A stretch of 64,000 nt of DNA from Hermatobates lingyangjiaoensis (lineage: Eukaryota > Arthropoda > Insecta > Hemiptera > Hermatobatidae), in contig JAPFBL010000567.1 of NCBI GenBank assembly GCA_026182355.1, positions 112,987 to 176,986 on the forward strand. The letters are read 5' to 3'. Position 1 is the stretch's first letter. Every line of letters begins with the position of its first letter. Shown here one piece after another: positions 54,930-64,000 of the stretch. The position numbers and the translations under genes are program-made. Below the pieces are notes generated by a model that made no database searches, was not told where the DNA came from, and worked only from the letters and a program-made list of their open reading frames with translations.

Positions 54930-57900
54930 TATACTAGACTAATATGTATGTAATAATTAATATAACAATGAATTATGGAATGAATATAATCATATAATGC
55001 GAATATGTCCGTAACAATTATCATAACAAAAAGTATAGTAAATTAGGAATGCATATAATCATATACCACTATATATATACATATCACATATACTATACAT
55101 ATATGTATGATATATTATTATTATTATTATCATAAAAATGAATTATAGTAAATTGGGAATGCATATAATCATATTATACTAATATGTACGTAAAAATTAT
55201 TATAGAAATAAAATATAGTAAATTAGAAACGCATATAATCCTATTATACTAATGTGTATATAATAGTTAATCATTATAACAAGAAATTATAGTAAATTAG
55301 AAATTCATATAATCATACTATACTAATATATACGTAAAAATTATTATAGCAATAAAATATAGTAAATTAGAAACGCATAAAATCCTATAATACTAATGTA
55401 TATATAATAGTTCATTATTATAACAAGAAATTATAGTAAATTAGAAATGCATATAATCATACTATACTAATACATACGTAAAAATTATTATAGCAATAAA
55501 TTATAGTAAATTAGAAACGCATATAATCCTATTATACAAATGTGTATATAATAGTTAATTATTATAACAAGAAATTATAGTAAATTAGAAATTCATATAA
55601 TCATACTATATACTAATACATATGTAAAAATTATTATAGCAATAAAATATAGTAAATTAGATTAGCATATAATCCTATTATACAAATGTGTATATAATAG
55701 TTAATTATTATAACAAGAAATTATAGTAAATTAGAAATTCATATAATCATACTATACTAATATGTACGTAAAAATTATTATAGCAATAAAATATAGTAAA
55801 TTAGATTAGCATATAATCCTATTATACAAATGTGTATATAATAGTTAATCATTATAACAAGAAATTATAGTAAATTAGAAATGCATATAATCATATTATA
55901 CTAATATATACGTAAAAATTATTATAGCAATAAAATATAGTAAATTATAAACGCATATAATCCTATTATACAAATGTGTATATAATAATTAATTATTATA
56001 ACAAGAAATTATAGTAAATTAGAAATGCATATAATCATACTATACTAATACATACGTAAAAATTATTATAGCAATAAATTATAGTAAATTAGAAACGCAT
56101 ATAATCCTATTATACAAATGTGTATATAATAGTTAATTATTATAACAAGAAATTATAGTAAATTAGAAATTCATATAATCATACTATACTAATACATATG
56201 TAAAAATTATTATAGCAATAAAATATAGTAAATTAGATTAGCATATAATCCTATTATACAAATGTGTATATAATAGTTAATTATTATAACAAGAAATTAC
56301 AGTAAATTAGAAATTCATATAATCATACTATACTAATATGTACGTAAAAATTATTATAGCAATAAAATATAGTAAATTAGATTAGCATATAATCCTATTA
56401 TACAAATGTGTATATAATAGTTAATTATTATAACAAGAAATTATAGTAAATTAGAAATGCATATAATCATACTATACTAATATATACGTAAAAATTATTA
56501 TAGCAATAAAATATAGTAAATTAGAATACGCATATAATCCTATTATACAAATGTGTATATAATAGTTAATTATTATAACAAGAAATTATAGTAAATTAGA
56601 AATGCATATAATCATACTATACTAATACATACGTAAAAATTATTATAGCAATAAAATATAGTAAATTAGAAACGCATATAATCCTATTATACAAATGTGT
56701 ATATAATAGTTAATTATTATAACAAGAAATTATAGTAAATTAGAAATTCATATAATCATACTATACTAATACATATGTAAAAATTATTATAGCAATAAAA
56801 TATAGTAAATTAGATTAGCATATAATCCTATTATACAAATGTGTATATAATAGTTAATTATTATAACAAGAAATTATAGTAAATTAGAAATTCATATAAT
56901 CATACTATACTAATACATACGTAAAAATTATTATAGCAATAAAATATAGTAAATTAGATTAGCATATAATCCTATTATACAAATGTGTATATAATAGTTA
57001 ATTATTATAACAAGAAATTATAGTAAATTAGAAATGCATATAATCATATATACTAATATATACGTAAAAATTATTATAGCAATAAAATATAGTAAATTAT
57101 AAACGCATATAATCCTATTATACAAATGTGTATATAATAGTTAATTATTATAACAAGAAATTATAGTAAATTAGAAATGCATATAATCATACTATACTAA
57201 TACATACGTAAAAATTATTATAGCAATAAAATATAGTAAATTAGAAACGCATATAATCCTATTATACAAATGTGTATATAATAGTTAATTATTATAACAA
57301 GAAATTATAGTAAATTAGAAATTCATATAATCATACTATACTAATACATATGTAAAAATTATTATAGCAATAAAATATAGTAAATTAGATTAGCATATAA
57401 TCCTATTATACAAATGTGTATATAATAGTTAATTATTATAACAAGAAATTATAGTAAATTAGAAATTCATATAATCATACTATACTAATACATATGTAAA
57501 AATTATTATAGCAATAAAATATAGTAAATTATAAACGCATATAATCCTATTATACAAATGTGTATATAATAGTTAATTATTATAACAATAAATTATAGTA
57601 AATTAGAAATGCATATAATCATACTATACTAATACATACGTAAAAATTATTATAGCAATAAATTATAGTAAATTAGAAACGCATATAATCCTATTATACA
57701 AATGTGTATATAATAGTTAATTATTATAACAAGAAATTATAGTAAATTAGAAATGCATATAATCATACTATACTAATACATATGTAAAAATTATTATAGC
57801 AATAAAATATAGTAAATTAGATTAGCATATAATCCTATTATACAAATGTGTATATAATAGTTAATTATTATAACAAGAAATTATAGTAAATTAGAAATTC

Positions 57901-58250
57901 ATATAATCATACTATACTAATACATATGTAAAAATTATTATAGCAATAAAATATAGTAAATTAGATTAGCATATAATCCTATTATACAAATGTGTATATA
58001 ATAGTTAATTATTATAACAAGAAATTATAGTAAATTAGAAATTCATATAATCATACTATACTAATACATACGTAAAAATTATTATAGCAATAAAATATAG
58101 TAAATTAGAATCGTATATAATCCTATTATACTAATATGTATATGATAGTTAATTATTATAACAAAAAGATATAGTAAATTAGAAATGTATATAATCATAC
58201 TATACTGATATTTACGTAATAATTATTATAACAATAAATTAAAATAGTTA
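54930..58250. repeat. Satellite array with 72/144/576-bp nested periodicity
   Basis: About 23 dimers of 144 bp, each made of two related monomers of roughly 72 bp. Both monomers end in 'atagtaaattag' and contain 'catataatc'; they differ in 'ctatactaatacatacg' versus 'ctattatacaaatgtgtat'. Register markers such as 'atcctattatac' recur at 55526, 55672, 55816, 55960, 56104 and 56248. Variant bases (attcat or atgcat; gattagc or aacgc) follow a T-T-G-G order, which gives a four-dimer higher-order unit (starts near 55591, 56170, 56745, 57323 and 57897). Edges (54930-55290 and 58110-58250) are more diverged, as expected for a satellite. Confidence 0.93.
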
Positions 58251-58259
58251 ATATAGCAA

Positions 58260-61200
58260 AAAAGAATCTAAATGAAAGGGATATTACAAAATATATAAGT
58301 TTTAGTCGAGTGGAAGAGTAACTAATTAATTTGAAAAGAATTTTTCATCATAGTTTCACGTTGAAGAAAAATTTTGTAGTTTGTAGACTATGCTAGAAAG
58401 ATTAGAATTATGGAAGGATTCGTGATTGTTTTCTTTGTTGTACGATATGGGTTGAGAAGGTTTAAAAGAAACCCCCCCTCTATTGGGTCAGTCAGTCAGA
58501 TTCGGTCCGTCAGGTAACACGCGTGGTTATTTTATTGTCATCAGTGATTAATGAATTAACTTCTTTGCTAAATGCAATCTGAACAGCACTTGGTAAGCCG
58601 GTTTTAACAATATCTGTTTTTCAACATAAACTCTATCTATATTGACCTTAAACAGATTCGGTACTAATTGATTAACGAGAAGTCATTCAATTAAAGAATG
58701 CTATTAAATCAAAACAAAAAGAAAGCTACTCGCACTTTATTATACAAAATAACACTCTTAAGTAATAAAATATTAATTTTATGCTGTTTATGTTTGCATG
58801 ATACTTTCATATTATAAATATTTTATTTATGTTTTGCTTATTAATTTGTTAAATCCTCCCGTAAACCAATAAGTACCAGAGATTCTTCTATTTCACATTT
58901 AATTTCAACAAAACATTCAGTTTATTAGTTATCAATGTAATTTATTATTTTAATTTTAATTGTAATTGTAGCAAAGAAAAAGTAGTGAAGTAATTCTATG
59001 GCAGAAGCAGTTCATCTTCTAATCTTTGTACCATCCGACTACATATTTCATTCAGTTGGTGTTTGATGAACTTTAACCTTCTTACTGTACTTCAATTCTA
59101 AAAACTTCATTCTCAATTTGGATTTCAAATTTTACTTGCCAAAATATACTCATCGTTTTATTCCTTCATTATTAAATTTATTAATTTAGTTTCTTCCTAT
59201 TAAAAGTCAGAAAATTATATACTTTGTTATTTTTATTATAATTGACTTTATCATATTTGAATATATTTGGGAGTAAATATTAGAGTTATTATTATAATTC
59301 TTTATTTTGTGTCATCCATTTAAATGGAATTCGAAAAATATAACTCTTTACGTTATATTTATTAACGTAGAGAATCTTGTAACAAAGCAACGGGTGATTT
59401 TTTACTTTTTACTACTTAAAAAATATATTTTTGATCAAATCATATCATCGTTGACAATGGAGAAGTAGTTATTTTCTGTTTTGATATATTATTATTACCT
59501 AAACGAATAACAAACATACCTATTGATTTTATCAAATACAATTGTTTTCTTTGAATTATCTATATAAATAAAAGAAAGGTTTTGTCTGTACATTTCTTAG
59601 AACTGACTGATTTCAAGTTATCTTTACGTTTTATATGTACATTAGAGAAACCGATTCCATCCTTAGAATAATGTCTGTCTGTTTGTTCAAAAATTTTGTC
59701 ACAAGCAAACTCAGCCACCATAAATTATAGCAAGCTGAAACTGTGACAGTAGGTTTGTGTATAACTAACTTAAGGTGTAAGATTTGAATGGATTGAAAAT
59801 TCAACGTAGAAGTCAAATTCTGGACTTTTAAGCTGTGTTTGGCTAGCTACACAGGTATACAGATATATATACCTAAAAATGTTTTTACTGTAGGAAGTAG
59901 ATAATATTAGTTGATTTTAATTTTGTTTGTATTTACCATAATTTAGTCGCTATAAGAAAGTATATCCTACCTACTCGCGTGTTATATAAGACGTAGGCTT
60001 TGAATAAAATCAAATACAAGCTCAGTATCTAAAGCTGCTAACTTCAGGTCTAATGAGAGTTGTTGACTGTAATAATTATGATATTTTCTGCTATTCTAAT
60101 ATATATAATACAATGGTGGAATACCATGTTTCATCTCTATGTTTTAGTATTCATCTCATTATTTTATAACTATTCACTATAAAAATCAGAAAGACTATCA
60201 AAACTGGACACAATACGAGGTCAACATACTATAAAAACGGAAAGTAGATCCAAACTAGCCACAATACGAGTTCAAAATTATTCGAATTTTGAACTACTTT
60301 TTTATAATCATCCATGATGCAAATACTAGATGTTGATCATATATTTGTATAGGAAAAAAGGTACTGGATTTGCGTTGAAGAGACGATATAAAAAGGCATT
60401 TTGTTGGTTTGTAGATTTAAGACCTTTTCAAGAAGGACATTCTGAGATTTCCTTAGAAGTTTTAAGAAAGGACAATACAACTTCCAACGTCACCACCTTC
60501 CAACGTCTGTAGAGCTTTCATATGAGCCAGCGAAAGCTGTTCCAATGTTTTGATTTCACGCCTCCCTCAACATTCATTATAACTACTACAACACACTACC
60601 TTAGTTCCCGATTCTATTTTTCAGTAGAATAAACTCAAATTCACTTTCCCAAAAAAGAATTCGACTGTTATAAAAGATGTAGAAACCAATATTCTCCTCG
60701 CCAATGTGTTCCTAAACGAATATAAGATGCCTTTATAAAAATTAGATGGGTATTTACTGCTCTTTTACACTGCCAAAATTTCTAAATGACATCCAATTTT
60801 AAGAGGAGTTTCTCATTTTCTCTATTAAATTTTGTTATAAAAATTTTTTTACTTGGCCCATGTATATTATATATGTTTAGAAATATATGGGACAACAGGT
60901 GCCAATTATTTACTTCTTTATAAGTGTACAATTTTTCTAAAATTAATTTAAATGCTATTGATAAAAAAAATAAATATTGCTTATAATTTTGTTAAAAGAA
61001 ATGGAATACCAGTAGTTTAACTATTTATATAAACTGTAATGACATGTAAAATGCATTGATGTATTTAATGTCGCATTATTGAAATTTTTTTGGATAGTCA
61101 CTACTTTTTGTATGTTCTCTCTTACTAAACGAAATTGGTGTCGTCAAACACATGCGTTATCAGGGAGACTCTTTAGACTATAAATACGTGACTTTAAATG

Positions 61201-62390
61201 TTATATCAAAAAAATATATAAAAAATTGATAATAAAATATTTAAATTGATTAAATTGAAAAACCAAATGACTCTGGAAAAAATTTAGAAACATTTGGTCA
61301 ATTTTAAATTTGTTTGTTTTCTAAATGTATTGGAAAGATTTTGCCTTGTTATGTATGTTGACCTTTTAAAAACTTCAATACTAACAAAAAAAAAATACAT
61401 GATTTAGTCAAAAAGTCAGTTGCAATTATGAATAAATAATAATTAAGTAGTAGAAAATAAATTTTCATAAAAATCTATTTCATCAACTTACATTTGTTTT
61501 TTTATTCCCGCTTAACGATTACTATGTCATGTTCCATAGCGGTAGAATGACTGTAATTATATTTAATGCAAGTCCACAATGATTATTTTTAGGTAATATT
61601 AGTAATGCTTTAGTAAGAAAAATACTATTCCTTAATCGTTTGTATCTAAATGTTTTCATTCATTTATTATTTCTTGGTTATTATTTACTTTGTTTATCCT
61701 TGTCTCCTCTCCCACCATAAGTTGGCTGCACTGTTTATGTGCTTGGTTACCTTTTTTGGAGCGACTGACATCTATCTTCTTGATCTCGAGGCCATCAAAA
61801 TATAGTAGTTAGTTTTGTTTCATTTCTGTGTGTTCTTTTTGTCGATATAGTTCATAAATATATATAAAATTATTACAAATAAAATTAAAATTAATCAATA
61901 GTACAGAAAAATAAATATTAAACAGACACTAAAGTAAGAAATATCAAGAAGAAATAAAGGTTTTGACAAAAACAGAAATAAATAGGAAAAAGAATTGAAG
62001 GAAACAATTAGAACGGATGTGGTCAGAGGAAACGAGCAGGTGGAAGCAGAAAGCAGCTGACAAGAAAACACGCGCTTAGTCATTAAATGAAACAGTCCAG
62101 CGGACTTTTAAATAAAAACCTATTAAATAGAAGATAGTACACAGATAGACACAGGAATAACTAAATCACTTCTATATTTCGACCATTGTCGTCATGAGGA
62201 GACAAAGAGTCCCGCAGGAAGGCAGAGCGGCATCTAAATATAATATATTTAGACAATCATTGATAAGCAATGATACACTAAAATTAAAACATATCATTTT
62301 TGTAGTTCTGAACGTCTGTGATTTCTTTTTTGCGTGTTCTGTTTGTGAATCTATTTTATTTAGTTAGTGGAATCGTTTCATTTAATTGGT
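58260..62390. other. AT-rich DNA with minor repeat fragments
   Basis: No gene recognised. 61750-61855 carries a family G fragment (catcaaaatatagtagttag). 62170-62215, minus strand, has a family M core with its box changed to CTCATGA. 59565-59690 starts 'tctatataaataaaag' and includes 'gtctgtctgtttgtt', a style seen at ends of some rolling-circle or non-autonomous elements, unproven. The frame at 60330-60512 is unrecognised. Confidence 0.5.
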
Positions 62391-62402
62391 TATATATATA
62401 TA

Positions 62403-62822
62403 CAAAACTAAGGTTTATCGGGACTCGGTCAGTTCTTCAGGTTCAAATTAAACTCTCATTGCCAACGTTTCGGTCTTTATTTAAAACCTTTTTAATAGGC
62501 AGAAGTATACATTTTGAAACAGAAAAACCAAGTATTACATTACAAATTATTTTACAATGAAAAATAGTATGTGGATTTTAACAACTGTAGTCTGAATTCA
62601 GACTACAAGACTACAAAATCTACTTATTCAGACTACAGTTGTTGTTAAAATCCACAGACTATTTTCCTTTGTAAAATACTTTGTAATGTAATATTTGGTT
62701 TTTCTGTTTTAAAATTAATACTTCTGCCTATGAAAAAGGTTTTAAATAAAGACTGAACGTTGGCAATGAGAGTTTAATTTGAACCTGAAGAACTGACCGA
62801 GTCCCGATAAACTTTAGTTTTG
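62403..62822. mobile_element. PLE-end palindrome, family H, about 195-bp arms
   Basis: Arms about 62403-62597 and 62625-62822 (several mismatches and short indels) surround a 27-bp centre. On the minus strand of the left arm GGC/GCC-type stem I bases (62498-62500, 62461-62463), a GGTTTT...AAGACC stem II, GAA (62471-62469) and ACGT (62468-62465) are present. The box reads CTATTAA or CTATGAA, as if the G of CTGATGA were deleted. The right arm runs on (62823-62859) to the AP180 exon with no visible spacer. Confidence 0.82.
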
Positions 62823-62859
62823 TTTCTATTCCACGGTCGATACTTTTATCAATAAATAT

Positions 62860-62954
62860 AAGGAATTCCCCAACCCTGTCCATTCGGATGAGGAATTTCT
62901 TGTAAAGGTCAAGCGCTTGCCGGCACTGCTTCTTGTTCATTTCAAAGAACTTTT
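62860..62954 (-). CDS. AP180/PICALM-family ANTH-domain exon (partial)
   Basis: A 95-bp minus-strand exon encodes E-K-F-F-E-M-N-K-K-Q-C, then A-L-D-L-Y-K-K-F-L, then R-M-D-R-V-G-E-F-L. This closely matches the C-terminal half of the ANTH domain of AP180/PICALM/lap proteins, which bind phosphoinositides and recruit clathrin during endocytosis. A good 3' splice site precedes it: a T-rich tract, then TTGCAG with AG at 62956-62955. The first glutamate codon would be split (G from the previous exon). After the final L the family sequence (K-V-A-E and on) is not found; the reading turns into family H repeat sequence, and no GT donor sits at the expected place. So either a repeat insertion removed the exon's 3' end, or this is a captured exon fragment. 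No other exon of the gene was found in the window. GC content is higher than in its surroundings. Confidence 0.75.
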
Positions 62955-63090
62955 CTGCAATCACAAAAATCAGTTGTATTAATAACATCATAACATTACA
63001 TAATGGCCACCAATATCAGACACAAAGCTATGCTCTCTTACTAAAACATGTTCGACTTAATTTAAAATAATTTCAAGTTTGAGATAAAAT

Positions 63091-63210
63091 CAGGGGCTAA
63101 GAAATCCACCCCCGACCTGACCGAGACCCGCGAGTATTAAAGCCCGATCGGGTTCTGACTAGATAGGATATACAGCAGAATTTCTCAAACCTTTATCAAT
63201 ATTGACCCCC
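63091..63210 (+). mobile_element. Two hAT-like terminus fragments
   Basis: CAGGGGCTAAGAAATCCACC (63091) followed by GA-CCCG-type repeats, and CAGCAGAATTTCTCAAAC (63173) followed by poly-C (63189-63203), resemble ends of hAT elements. No matching right termini or target duplications were found, so both calls are weak. Confidence 0.3.
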
Positions 63211-64000
63211 CCCCCCCCCCCGGACACCATTTGATTTGCCACAGCCCAAAATTTTACAAACATTTGTAATGTTAATGTTTGTAAATTTTTTTGTTTTTTT
63301 TCCCTTAATTTCTATATATATATATATATATATGTATATTCTATATATATATATATTTATATTTATGTAACTCCTTTCAATATGAATTGATTATATTTTA
63401 AGTCAATTGCAATGCTCCTGAATATACTATTTATTTTATTCTTGATCGTTTTGTTGCATGTAATTGAAGCTAGTTGTAAATTTAATATGGAACTAAAATG
63501 ATGTATACAATTTAAGCAGCATAATTCTTTAGTAAATGGAGATATTTAGATTTCCTAAAAGGTGGTGGTTCTTTTGGTAAAGAGAATACGAGTTTATTCA
63601 CAGAAATAAAATCTGGGGTCATGACATTAGAGGGAAAAGTAGAGAATTGTTAGTCTGGAAATTGGTCAGGAGGGGAGAAGATATTTCTTCATAAAGGGGA
63701 AAAAGGGAAAAATGGTGCGGAAGTTAATAAGATATGGTGGGGATCTGGAAGCGGAACAAATAAATTAGCGGAGATGGTAGTGGTAGGTGGTAGAGAGGGA
63801 GGGGATGGCAAAGGAAGCGTTGGTCGATGTTAAGTCCAGATGGGTGAAGAGGTGGGAAGCGGGGTAGGGGAGGACTTTAGATTTCCCAAGGGACTTGGTA
63901 CCCCATTAGAGGGAAGATCTGCATGGCAGGTCCGGTGGCAGAACCAGTTCGCTAGCAGGCCAAATTTTGTGCAGGGGCTTTTCCCCCCAACCCCACTCTC
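63211..64000. other. TA tracts, then purine-rich DNA to the window edge
   Basis: TA/ATATAT tracts lie at about 63313-63357. From about 63560 the plus strand is G/A-rich and less AT-rich (ggtgggaagcggggtagggg). It may be intronic sequence or an unrecognised element running off the edge. Confidence 0.45.

Noticed and set aside
54930..58250. CRISPR array, because of regular repeat spacing
   Set aside because: The intervening segments are themselves repeated, so this is a tandem satellite and not a repeat-spacer array.

Overview
The window looks like animal nuclear DNA and is strongly AT-rich. It is almost entirely repeats. I see no bacterial operons, rRNA, canonical tRNA or CRISPR array. The only host-gene signal is one short exon at the right end (minus strand, 62860-62954). 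It encodes part of the ANTH domain of an AP180/PICALM (Drosophila lap-like) clathrin adaptor, and its wording is closest to arthropod versions. Together with Penelope-like elements (PLEs), a tRNA-derived SINE, a mariner remnant and hAT MITEs, this suggests an invertebrate, perhaps an arthropod. The species cannot be named from this window.

Layout: 1-8100 holds a 287-bp-arm PLE foldback, several short PLE-end palindromes, two hAT MITEs with perfect 8-bp target duplications (2739-3364, 5179-5617) and a mariner whose catalytic centre is deleted (5736-6625). 8100-17500 is mostly featureless AT-rich DNA with further PLE-end palindromes (10571-11209, 12241-12560, 16973-17450). 17640-22440 is a PLE cluster. 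It contains the best coding copy (18355-19254: RT C-terminus plus GIY-YIG nuclease) with its own 3' tail, and inverted or degenerate fragments. 22440-39500 is AT-rich with two SINE copies, a LINE RT tail, a third hAT MITE (32687-33262) and more palindromes. 39500-53300 has TA microsatellites, two direct copies of an unidentified element, a tandem array of SINE-like tRNA heads, an 87-bp minisatellite, palindromes, and a complete SINE with a 17-bp target duplication (52958-53274). 54930-58250 is a satellite with nested 72, 144 and about 576-bp periodicity. 58260-64000 is AT-rich and ends with a PLE palindrome abutting the AP180 exon.

The unifying and most interesting signal is that roughly a dozen sequence-unrelated PLE-end families share one RNA layout. 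It consists of a CTGANGA-like box, one extra nucleotide, a stem-loop, GAA, a self-complementary 4- or 6-mer that starts with A and ends with T, a non-G nucleotide, and a strand able to pair with the bases just before the box. This is the type I hammerhead ribozyme plan with a loopless stem III. PLEs are already known to carry hammerhead motifs. Here one copy lies directly 3' of a PLE reading frame, and many copies sit in inverted pairs between TA tracts. All boundaries and pairings were read by eye; no folding or database search was run.
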